This document shows, one piece after another, positions 27,401 through 34,971 of a stretch of 64,000 bases of DNA. Made by a program: the position numbers and the translations under genes. The stretch lies in contig JAFUTH010000001.1 in NCBI GenBank assembly GCA_017484285.1, forward strand, positions 87,592 to 151,591. The letters are read 5' to 3'. Each line of letters begins with the position of its first letter. The first letter of the stretch is position 1. The DNA is from Treponema sp. Lineage in GTDB: Bacteria; Spirochaetota; Spirochaetia; Treponematales; Treponemataceae. Under the pieces are notes generated by a model. That model was not told the origin of the DNA. It worked only from the letters and a program-made list of their open reading frames with translations, and made no database searches.

Positions 27401-28721
27401 GATTGTGTCAACACACATCTACTTTTTCGACTGCGACGGCGTAATCATCAATTCTGGCGCGGATTTGGCTTCGAGCGTAAACGAAACGCTAAAAGCTTTC
27501 GGCTACTGGACTTTGAGCGAAGAGCAGGTCATTTCGTTTATCGGTGACGGGGCGAGGAATCTGCTTCTTCGCTCGCTCAAAGCAAGCACGAAAAATAAAT
27601 TCAACATCGAAAGCGAGCGGCGGCAAAAAGAATTTGAAGAGATTTTCGCGTGGTATTTGCAATATTACACGGAGCATCCTGTCGAAAAAACGATTCTCTA
27701 CGCGGGAATCAAGGAACTTCTGCGCGTTCTCAAAGAAAAGGGAAAGCATGTCGTCCTCATCACGAACAAGCCCGCCTCAATCGCACGGCTGATTCTCGAA
27801 AAACTTGAAGTCTATTCGTATTTTGACCTTATCATCGGACCCGACACAAAAGACGAAAACGGCAACGAAATCGCTTTAAAGCCTGCAACGGACGGTTTTG
27901 AATTCGCGCTTCGGGAACTGAACAAACGGAATAAAACGAATTTTACGGCGGAAAACGCAATCATGTTCGGAGACAGTGCGAGCGACATCATCGCAGGAAA
28001 AGCGTTCGGCTGTAAAACAGTGGCGTGCAGGGGAGGGCTTGGCAACAAGGAAAAACTGCTCGCCGAGCACGCCGACTTCTGCTTTTCGGTGGCAAGCGAA
28101 ATCGAAAAATTCATCGACATTCTTTCAAAAGAAGATATTTCAGACGAAGATTTTGCGCTTATAAAAGACTACGCGATGCATAATGAAGTGCCAATTATGC
28201 AGGACGAGGGGAGCGACTTTATCTGCGAGTACATACAATCTCACGGCATAAAGCGGATTCTTGAAATCGGAACGGCTATTGGCTATTCCGCCGTGAGGTT
28301 CGCAAAACTAAATCCCAAAATCCGCGTGACTTCAATCGAAATCGACGAAGAACGCTATGCCGAAGCCTTGAAGAATGTCGAAAAAAACGCGCTCACGGAC
28401 AGAATCACGCTCATTTTAGGCGACGCGCTCACAGAAGAAATTACAGGCTCGTTCGACCTCATCTTCATTGACGCGGCAAAGGCACAGTATCAGAAATTCT
28501 TCGAGAAATTCAAGGAAAACCTTGCCCCAAACGGCGTGATTGTGAGCGACAACCTTTCATTTCATGGCATGGTCGATGATTTGAGCCTCACGCACAACTA
28601 CAGCACGAAAAAACTCGTGAAGAAAATCCGCAAATACCGCGATTTTTTGAAGGCGAACGAGGAATTCGAGACGGAGTTTTTTGACAAAGGCGATGGGATT
28701 TCGGTGAGCTGGAGAAGGTGA
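27393..28721 (+). CDS. HAD phosphatase fused to a class I O-methyltransferase
   Basis: A 442-residue two-domain protein. Residues 8-235 are a phosphoglycolate-phosphatase-like HAD domain: nucleophile FDCDGVIINSG, motif II LITNKP, the lysine in ALKPATDG and motif III FGDSASD. Residues 240-442 are a SAM-dependent O-methyltransferase of the caffeoyl-CoA/TrmR type: ILEIGTAIGYSAVRF, TSIEIDEERY, DLIFIDAAKAQY. TrmR-type enzymes methylate 5-hydroxyuridine in tRNA, so a tRNA role is possible for this half. The start is TTG at 27393, overlapping the end of metG, or GTG at 27405. Both active sites look intact. Coupling to metG supports a tRNA link (inference). Confidence 0.85.
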   Translation: MAKIVSTHIYFFDCDGVIINSGADLASSVNETLKAFGYWTLSEEQVISFIGDGARNLLLRSLKASTKNKFNIESERRQKEFEEIFAWYLQYYTEHPVEKTILYAGIKELLRVLKEKGKHVVLITNKPASIARLILEKLEVYSYFDLIIGPDTKDENGNEIALKPATDGFEFALRELNKRNKTNFTAENAIMFGDSASDIIAGKAFGCKTVACRGGLGNKEKLLAEHADFCFSVASEIEKFIDILSKEDISDEDFALIKDYAMHNEVPIMQDEGSDFICEYIQSHGIKRILEIGTAIGYSAVRFAKLNPKIRVTSIEIDEERYAEALKNVEKNALTDRITLILGDALTEEITGSFDLIFIDAAKAQYQKFFEKFKENLAPNGVIVSDNLSFHGMVDDLSLTHNYSTKKLVKKIRKYRDFLKANEEFETEFFDKGDGISVSWRR

Positions 28722-28743
28722 AGGCTCGTATTGCAAATTTGGG

Positions 28744-28770
28744 CAAATCCACTTTCCAAAAGTGAATTTG
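28744..28770. other. Hairpin in the gap before the accessory island
   Basis: CAAATCCACTTT (28744-28755) pairs with AAAGTGAATTTG (28759-28770) with one mismatch. No T run follows, so it is not a clear intrinsic terminator. The rest of 28722-28983 is AT-rich and shows no gene; AGGAG at 28973-28977 serves the next start. Confidence 0.4.
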
Positions 28771-28983
28771 TCTAGTAGTATATGGTAGCGGCATACGAAA
28801 GAGCTAAAAATATGAGTTCTAACATTGTTTTGATTGTCATGTCTTGATGCAAGTTAAGCGTAGCAATCAGAGTAGTCTTAGTTTTCCTATTTTCTTGATT
28901 CTTTGTCCTAAGCCAGACAATCTAATTTTCTCATTTTGTTTGCACGGGATTCGTGTGCCTAAATCTATTTTTAGGAGCAATGT

Positions 28984-30141
28984 ATGAACAGGGAAGAAAT
29001 CGACTATGTTCAAAGTTCAATCGGATATCAGTTTAAAAATCTGACACTTTTACAGCAGGCATTTACGCGGAAATCGTATTCAGCGGAGCACCCCGAGGCA
29101 CAGGACAACGAAGTCCTTGAATTCTACGGCGATGAAGTGTTGGATTTGTATGTCACGAAACTGATGTATAAAAAATTCTCAAAAATCGAGAACGGCGAGC
29201 TTGTTTCTGAGAAAAACGAGGGCGACTTGACAAAATTGAAGTCGGCTTTCGTCAGCAAAGAAACGCTTGCGCACAGTGTTCATAATTTCGGGTTTTCCGA
29301 ATTCTTGTACATAGGGAACAGCGACATCAAAAATGACGCGAAAAACAGTGCGTCCGTGAATGAGGATTTGTTTGAAGCGATTGTTGGTGCGGTTGCCGTT
29401 GACTGCGACTGGGATTTTTCCGTGCTTGAAAAAGTCTGCGAGAAAATGTTGCAGATGGAAACGGTGAATAATTATGTCGCCGTGCTTGTTCACCAGAAAT
29501 CGCATGAACTTGGTTTTGGCGAGCCTCTTTATCGTTGTGGCGAATATCAGTCTGACAGTCCCGATGCTTTCAGAAGTTTTGAGAACTTGTGGGAAACTCG
29601 TATCGGAAACAGACGATGGGGAGCTTCTTCCAAAAATCCAAAGACTGGCTTGCATGACTATTCCATAAAAATCGGGGAGCATTTTTTTGTCGGAACTGGC
29701 GATGATGTTTTTCACGCAAAATTAGCGGTTGATAAAAAAGCGTATATGTTCCTTGTGCATGAAGAGATTAAGCGGAAACTACGAGCGGTTGATTATACAA
29801 ATCCTGTGAGCCAACTCCATGAATTCATGCAGAAAAAAATAATTTTTGAGCCGCGATATGAATTTTTTGAGTATCACGATTCAAACGGAAACCCGATTTG
29901 GCGATGTTCTGTTTCTCTCGAAGGTATGTCCGAAAAATTTGTTGCTGAGGGAGTCTCAAAGAAAGATGTAAAACAAGAAGCGGCGGGAAAATTGCTCCAT
30001 GCTTTTGTCGAGACGGCTGTTGAAGAATCGGAGGAATGGAAAATTCCGCATTATTATTCGGGGTTTGCTCGCTTTTGGTCTGATGAACAGAAAAAGGAAC
30101 TGGACGAAGAGTTTAACAGAGCGTTTCCAGATTGGCATTAA
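28984..30141 (+). CDS. Unusual RNase III-family protein with two dsRNA-binding-like domains
   Basis: A 385-residue protein. Residues 8-150 are an RNase III domain with the signature NEVLEFYGDEVLDLYV (E43, E46, D50) and the second acidic cluster VNEDLFEAIVGA (D128, E131), so all metal-binding residues of a class 1 RNase III are present. Residues about 165-265 look like a diverged dsRBD ending GTGDDVFHAKLAVDKKAYMFL. Residues 270-345 are a clearer dsRBD (PVSQLHEFMQKK, AEGVSKKDVKQEAAGKLLHAF). Ordinary RNase III is about 230-250 residues with one dsRBD and sits near acpP or era; this one is longer and lies in an island. It probably cleaves double-stranded RNA. Six bases separate AGGAG from the ATG. 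Confidence 0.8.
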   Translation: MNREEIDYVQSSIGYQFKNLTLLQQAFTRKSYSAEHPEAQDNEVLEFYGDEVLDLYVTKLMYKKFSKIENGELVSEKNEGDLTKLKSAFVSKETLAHSVHNFGFSEFLYIGNSDIKNDAKNSASVNEDLFEAIVGAVAVDCDWDFSVLEKVCEKMLQMETVNNYVAVLVHQKSHELGFGEPLYRCGEYQSDSPDAFRSFENLWETRIGNRRWGASSKNPKTGLHDYSIKIGEHFFVGTGDDVFHAKLAVDKKAYMFLVHEEIKRKLRAVDYTNPVSQLHEFMQKKIIFEPRYEFFEYHDSNGNPIWRCSVSLEGMSEKFVAEGVSKKDVKQEAAGKLLHAFVETAVEESEEWKIPHYYSGFARFWSDEQKKELDEEFNRAFPDWH

Positions 30142-30171
30142 AATCAAAAAACAAGGAGTGTAAAATTAATT

Positions 30172-31065
30172 ATGGGAAAGGTAATTTGGTATAGCAAGCC
30201 GCTGTCGGAAATGTGGGAACAGTACAATAAATTTAACCGCCAAACGAAAGGAACTGTAGATGAATTTTATGCTGAAAAGAACAAGCAAATCTTTTCAAAT
30301 CCGTTCATATCTTCTGGTGATATACAGAGCCATGCAAGCATTCTTGATTTATGGCGGTTAGACGCACACAAAAAATTCATGCACCTCTATTTCAAGACAA
30401 AGGAATTGAGAGACTTTTTAGCAGATATGAGACTGGCAGATTTAGACGGAATTATTGAATTCTTGTTTGAATCTGGGGAAACATTTCTTTTTTCACCAAG
30501 TATGGACGGAGTACCTTCTTTTGGCACTGCAAAAAAGGAAAAAATTCAAGGCTATTCTTTTGGTATTCATGTTCCTTATGAAAAGGAATCAAAAGGATAT
30601 GCTTTTCAGTTGCTGTATAATGAAAGAAAAGAACTGACTTTAATTTGGGCTGTCGGGCAAAATGAAGGTTGGTGTTCTGCTGATAATTACAAGTATAACT
30701 TGCAAAATAAAGCTGAGCACTCTGAATTTCTTGCAAAAATCTTTCGTTTAGCAATAAACACGATTGCATATATGAAAGTTTTCCCCGAATGTGTGAAGGA
30801 AGGAGTTCCGAAAACTGAACAATCTGACTGTGCCTACACACTGGAAGTATCGGAAAAAGTCATAGAGCCAGTTGCGAATTCCGAAACAAACAGAATGGTT
30901 TCTCCGCATTTTAGAAAAAGCTACTTCAAACGGCTTACTTCTGACTTTTACACGCATAAAAAAGGACAAGTCATCTTTGTTTCTGAAACTATGGTGAACG
31001 GAGTGGCAAAAACAGTCGAAAAGTCAAAAGATGAAAGAAAATTAAATGATTTTTCGGAAAAGTAA
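30172..31065 (+). CDS. Unknown 297-residue protein of the accessory island
   Basis: I do not recognise a family. The protein is cytoplasmic (no signal or membrane segment) and mixed alpha/beta. Near the C-terminus is a basic motif, PHFRKSYFKRL, followed by GQVIFVSETMVNG. A similar H-[RK]-x-x-[HY]-x-[RK] pattern followed by a strand occurs, from memory, in several uncharacterised mobile-element proteins. It starts 30 bases after the RNase III gene; AAGGAG lies 13 bases before the ATG, which is long. G+C is very low here (17 of 60 bases at 30541-30600), suggesting recent acquisition. Confidence 0.6.
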   Translation: MGKVIWYSKPLSEMWEQYNKFNRQTKGTVDEFYAEKNKQIFSNPFISSGDIQSHASILDLWRLDAHKKFMHLYFKTKELRDFLADMRLADLDGIIEFLFESGETFLFSPSMDGVPSFGTAKKEKIQGYSFGIHVPYEKESKGYAFQLLYNERKELTLIWAVGQNEGWCSADNYKYNLQNKAEHSEFLAKIFRLAINTIAYMKVFPECVKEGVPKTEQSDCAYTLEVSEKVIEPVANSETNRMVSPHFRKSYFKRLTSDFYTHKKGQVIFVSETMVNGVAKTVEKSKDERKLNDFSEK

Positions 31066-31095
31066 TTGTATAATTTAATACAGAGGAGCATTTTT

Positions 31096-31488
31096 ATGAA
31101 AAAGATACATACAATAAATATAGTATTTGTGACATTCGTCTTGTTTTTAAGTTGCCAAAGCAACGGTTTTTTGATGGGAAAAGCAAAAGTTACAATGCTT
31201 ACGGAAGAAACATATTCTGCGAAAACTGAAGATGCCCAAATCGATGTATATTATACGAACAGACCAAATAAAAACTATATTGAATTGGCACAAATAACTT
31301 GCGAAGATACAGAAGATGATTGGTGCCTAAAGCAGATAAAAATAAAAGCAAGAGAAATTGGTGCAGACGGGATAATAATTTTAGGAAAAGCAGCATCGGC
31401 TGGCGTTGGCGTTCCTGTCGGAAATATGTATTTTGTTTCAGATGAAGCCTATGGTATGAAAGCAATAGCGATTAAATATACAGAGTAA
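31096..31488 (+). CDS. Small predicted lipoprotein
   Basis: A 130-residue lipoprotein with lipobox LFLSC (Cys 20 from this start). The mature part is alpha/beta with KIKAREIGADGIIILGKAA, a pattern seen in small YbjQ/DUF4156-like surface proteins, though I cannot assign it. The frame is open earlier, but AGAGGAG lies eight bases before the ATG at 31096, fixing the start. TATAAT at 31069-31074 may be its own -10. Confidence 0.65.
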   Translation: MKKIHTINIVFVTFVLFLSCQSNGFLMGKAKVTMLTEETYSAKTEDAQIDVYYTNRPNKNYIELAQITCEDTEDDWCLKQIKIKAREIGADGIIILGKAASAGVGVPVGNMYFVSDEAYGMKAIAIKYTE

Positions 31489-31509
31489 TTTTTATAACGG
31501 AGGTGATGT

Positions 31510-31785
31510 ATGATTTTTGACTATTCCGATGGCGATTTCATTATGCCTATGAATGACAATATGGGCATGGATTCTGACGGCAATCTCCATATGCGCATGG
31601 GGGATAATTACTCTATGGATATGGAAAGCGGCGACCTTCATTTTACTTCCCCGTGGAAAAGAACTGATGACACAGATGATTCCTCTGCATTTAACAGTCA
31701 TAACAGTTTTGGCTCAGATGTAAGTGATGACGACTCCGACGATGATTTCTTCGGCTTGGGGAATTTGTTTGGCAGATTGTGGTAG
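31510..31785 (+). CDS. Small acidic Met/Asp-rich protein
   Basis: A 91-residue very acidic protein of unknown function. The first half repeats Met-Asp-Gly patterns (MNDNMGMDSDGNLHMRMGD, NYSMDMESGDLHF) likely to form short beta-turns; the second half is a Ser/Asp-rich disordered stretch ending in the hydrophobic GLGNLFGRLW. AACGGAGGTG lies before the ATG. It sits directly upstream of the helicase gene, so it may be a partner or inhibitor (inference). Acidity and size would also fit a nucleic-acid mimic. Confidence 0.55.
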   Translation: MIFDYSDGDFIMPMNDNMGMDSDGNLHMRMGDNYSMDMESGDLHFTSPWKRTDDTDDSSAFNSHNSFGSDVSDDDSDDDFFGLGNLFGRLW

Positions 31786-31833
31786 GACTATTTTTGCAAC
31801 TTTTTATTCAAAACGAAAATCTTGGTGATTTTT

Positions 31834-34815
31834 ATGATTTACTTTTCAGTTTTAATATGCATCGCTTTATTCATATTTCTAGCTTTTCTCTATCTAAAAC
31901 GAAAAAGACGGTTGGCGCGGGAACTGGAAGAAAAACTTGCCTCTCTCCAAGAGCAAATCAAGAATTTCTTTACAGAATATTTTGAGTTGCAAAAGCAATA
32001 TGTTTCTAAAACTGTAGAAAATGCTTTTATTGCAAAATGGCAGTCGCTTTATTCGGAACTCTCAAAATATCATATTTCAAAAAAGAATGCTGTTGCGGAA
32101 GAAATTGGGTATTTCAGAAAAACCTATTCAAACCTCCATAATGAAATTACCGCCTTGAATGCAGAAATTAAACGAAAAGAAAATATTTTAGAACTTTCAA
32201 ACTCAGTCGCAAATTTCTTCACGGAATTATTTGAACTTACGAACCAGTATGTCACTCATTCAAACGGCATTTGTTTTATTGAAAAATGGCACGAGCTTTT
32301 ACAAAAAACAGCGGTCTCAGATGTTCGCAAGGATGATGATGAATTTTCGGAAATCGAGCGATTTAAAACGGTCTTTCATTCATTAACTGATTATTTTGAA
32401 ACATCGAATAATCAGTTTATACAGAACGAATCTTTGAAATACGATTCATTGCTCTCTAATATCGACGGAAAATCTTTGGACGAACAGCAGAGAACCGCCG
32501 TCATAACTGATGAGGACAGGATTTTGGTGCTTGCGGGAGCAGGAAGCGGAAAAACGCTCACCATTTCTGCAAAGGTAAAATATCTGTGCGAAGTAAAAAA
32601 TGTAAGTCCGAATGAAATTCTTCTGATTTCCTTTACCAAAAAATCCGCAGAAGAAATGACGGAGCGAATTCAGAACAAGCTTCATATTCCTGCCATTGCC
32701 ACGACTTTTCACAAGCTGGGGCTTGATATCATAAAAAACGCTGACGGAAAAAGGCTCGAAGTTGCGGATGAAAACGCCCTCACGCAGTTCGTTCACAATT
32801 TTTTTGAAAACGAGATTGTAAATCATCCCGACTTGGTAAAGGCTCTTACAGAATATTTTGCGTACTTCCTTGAAATCCCCGAAGATATGGAAAATCACAG
32901 TTCTCTTGGCGAGTTGTACGAGGAAGAAAAAAATGCAGACCTTGAAACGCTAAAGTCAAAATACGACAGAGAAAAATATATCCGCGAGACAGGAGCGGAA
33001 AAAGCAAAGGCATTTAAGACGCTGAACAACGAGCAGGTAAAAAGTCTTGAAGAAACAAAAATTGCAAACTTCCTTTTTATGAACGGCATACATTACGAAT
33101 ACGAAAAGCTCTATCCGTTTGAAAGCAACGACCCGTCGAGAAAGGCGTACCGCCCCGACTTTTATCTTTGCGATTATGACATCTATTTAGAGCATTTTGG
33201 AATTTTAAAAGATTTTACCGTGCCATGGCTTTCGCCAGTGGAAGAGAAAAAATATCTGGACGGCATTCAGTGGAAGCGCGCTTTCCATGAAGAACACAAT
33301 ACAAAGCTGATTGAAACATATTCATATTACAGTTCGGAAGGAATTCTGCTTAAAAAGCTTGAAGAAATTCTTGTTGCAAACGGCGTCGTGTTAAAACCGC
33401 GGGATTTTTCCGATGTGTTCAATACGGTGTATGCGAGCAAAAGCAACAAGTATTTTTCGGAATTTATGAATCTGTGCTGTACTTTTATCAATCTTTTTAA
33501 ATCCAACAATTACAAGATTAACCAAATTGAAGTATTGAAGAAAAACTATTGTGCCACAGAACCAAACGAGTTTTTGCGTGAGCGGACTTCTTTGTTCTTG
33601 GATATAATAAAAGTCATTCTTACCGAATACCAGAATTATCTTTCCGCGCAGAATGCAATCGATTTTTCCGACATGATAAATCTTGCCGCAGAGAAAGTAG
33701 AAAACGGCTGTGAAATCACCCCTTACAAATATGTGATTGTGGACGAATATCAGGACATTTCAAAATCGCGATTCAATTTTTTAAAGGCAATCGTGGAAAA
33801 ATCGGGAGCAAAACTTTTTTGCGTAGGCGATGACTGGCAGGCAATCTACCGGTTTGCGGGAAGCGACATTTCTCTTTTTACTGATTTTGAAAAATACTTT
33901 GGCTACACAAAAATCCTGAAAATTGAGAAGACCTACAGAAACTCCCAGAACTTAATTGACGAGGCTTCCCGCTTTGTTCTGAAAAATCCGCTCCAACTGA
34001 AAAAGGATTTGCGCTCTGATAAAAAACTGGACTACCCGCTTGTGTTCTGGGGCTATGATGATGAGCCGTACAAGGCAATTCAATTTGCGGTGAACAAAAT
34101 CATTTCGGAATTCGGAATCAACTCGTCCATTTTGTTTTTGGGGCGGACGAATTATGACAAGGAAATCTTGAAAAAATCGGGGCTGTTCAAAATCTATACA
34201 AGCAATCGAAAAGAACACATTGAGTACATTCCCGTTCCCGAAGTGCAGATGGACTTTCTTTCGGTTCACAGGTCAAAGGGCTTGGAAGCAGACAATGTCA
34301 TTTTGCTGAATTTTAAGAATGACAAACTTGGTTTTCCGAATCAGATTGCTGACGACAAAGTTTTGAATCTTGTCCTTACGAATGCGGAGAATTATAAGTT
34401 CGCAGAAGAACGCCGCCTTTTTTACGTCGCAATTACACGGACAAAAAACAGGACTTTCGTTTTGACCGACAATAAAAATCCGTCTCCTTTTTTCAAGGAG
34501 TTTGCCGAGTCAAATTCTGTGTGTTTTGTCGGAATGAAAAAACTTGAGGCGACTGCTCAAACGCACTGCCCACTTTGCAAAACAGGGAATCTGTATAAGG
34601 TGGAACATGAGGGGAACTATTTTGTAGGCTGCTCAAATTTCCCTAGATGCAGGTACACTCTGCGTGATGCAACGATTCTGTTGAATCCAAAGAAATGCCC
34701 TTCTTGTGGTGGCTTCCTTATAAAACGCAAGGGGAAAAACAATCACTGGTTTGTCGGCTGCACGAATTACCCATATTGTGAATATACGGAGCAGATAGAA
34801 AAAAGATGGAGTTAG
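31834..34815 (+). CDS. Membrane-tethered UvrD/helicase-IV-like helicase with nuclease insert and zinc ribbons
   Basis: A 993-residue SF1A helicase. Residues 2-20 are a single transmembrane helix followed by KRKRRLARE, so the body should face the cytoplasm. Residues 25-130 are coiled coil. Motifs: Walker A LAGAGSGKT (about 232), Walker B VDEYQD (about 634), GDDWQAIYRFAGSD, KTYRNSQNL, VHRSKGLEADNV and FYVAITRTK. An insert at about 405-480 (KAYRPDFYLCDYDIYLEHFG) looks like a PD-(D/E)XK nuclease fold, as in some UvrD relatives. The C-terminus has two topoisomerase-type C4 zinc ribbons (CPLC...CSNFPRC; CPSCGG...CTNYPYC). I chose ATG 31834 because GGTG lies six bases upstream. Membrane tethering is unusual for this family. 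Confidence 0.85.
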   Translation: MIYFSVLICIALFIFLAFLYLKRKRRLARELEEKLASLQEQIKNFFTEYFELQKQYVSKTVENAFIAKWQSLYSELSKYHISKKNAVAEEIGYFRKTYSNLHNEITALNAEIKRKENILELSNSVANFFTELFELTNQYVTHSNGICFIEKWHELLQKTAVSDVRKDDDEFSEIERFKTVFHSLTDYFETSNNQFIQNESLKYDSLLSNIDGKSLDEQQRTAVITDEDRILVLAGAGSGKTLTISAKVKYLCEVKNVSPNEILLISFTKKSAEEMTERIQNKLHIPAIATTFHKLGLDIIKNADGKRLEVADENALTQFVHNFFENEIVNHPDLVKALTEYFAYFLEIPEDMENHSSLGELYEEEKNADLETLKSKYDREKYIRETGAEKAKAFKTLNNEQVKSLEETKIANFLFMNGIHYEYEKLYPFESNDPSRKAYRPDFYLCDYDIYLEHFGILKDFTVPWLSPVEEKKYLDGIQWKRAFHEEHNTKLIETYSYYSSEGILLKKLEEILVANGVVLKPRDFSDVFNTVYASKSNKYFSEFMNLCCTFINLFKSNNYKINQIEVLKKNYCATEPNEFLRERTSLFLDIIKVILTEYQNYLSAQNAIDFSDMINLAAEKVENGCEITPYKYVIVDEYQDISKSRFNFLKAIVEKSGAKLFCVGDDWQAIYRFAGSDISLFTDFEKYFGYTKILKIEKTYRNSQNLIDEASRFVLKNPLQLKKDLRSDKKLDYPLVFWGYDDEPYKAIQFAVNKIISEFGINSSILFLGRTNYDKEILKKSGLFKIYTSNRKEHIEYIPVPEVQMDFLSVHRSKGLEADNVILLNFKNDKLGFPNQIADDKVLNLVLTNAENYKFAEERRLFYVAITRTKNRTFVLTDNKNPSPFFKEFAESNSVCFVGMKKLEATAQTHCPLCKTGNLYKVEHEGNYFVGCSNFPRCRYTLRDATILLNPKKCPSCGGFLIKRKGKNNHWFVGCTNYPYCEYTEQIEKRWS

Positions 34816-34951
34816 ATGATTTTTCGCCCGAGCTGTGGTAAAATAAAGAAAACGGAGGTGCTTGTATGTCTGATTCTGCCTATGACTATTTCAATACGGA
34901 ACTTGACAAGCTTGCCTTGCCTGAGCTTACGCAGATTTTTGAGAAAGTGAA
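34815..34951 (+). repeat. Left copy of a 137-bp direct repeat
   Basis: Matches 39276-39412 at 124 of 137 positions without gaps; all 13 differences are transitions. It includes an extended -10 (TGGTAAAAT), the GGAGGTG ribosome binding site and the first 29 codons of the antitoxin. It begins at the TAG stop of the helicase gene. Confidence 0.85.
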
Positions 34952-34958
34952 TTTTTAA
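34866..34958 (+). pseudogene. Truncated copy of the VapB-like antitoxin gene
   Basis: This 30-codon frame encodes MSDSAYDYFNTELDKLALPE and continues like the first 28 residues of the antitoxin at 39327, then ends after VNF. Five of the six coding differences from that gene are synonymous, so the copy probably diverged as a working gene before being cut. The helicase gene at 34972 starts 13 bases after its stop. A short peptide may still be made, since promoter and ribosome binding site are kept. Confidence 0.75.
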
Positions 34959-34971
34959 GGAAAACTAAGCA

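Noticed and set aside
28744..28770. Hairpin as intrinsic terminator of the HAD-methyltransferase gene
   Set aside because: The stem is fair, but no T run follows on either strand.
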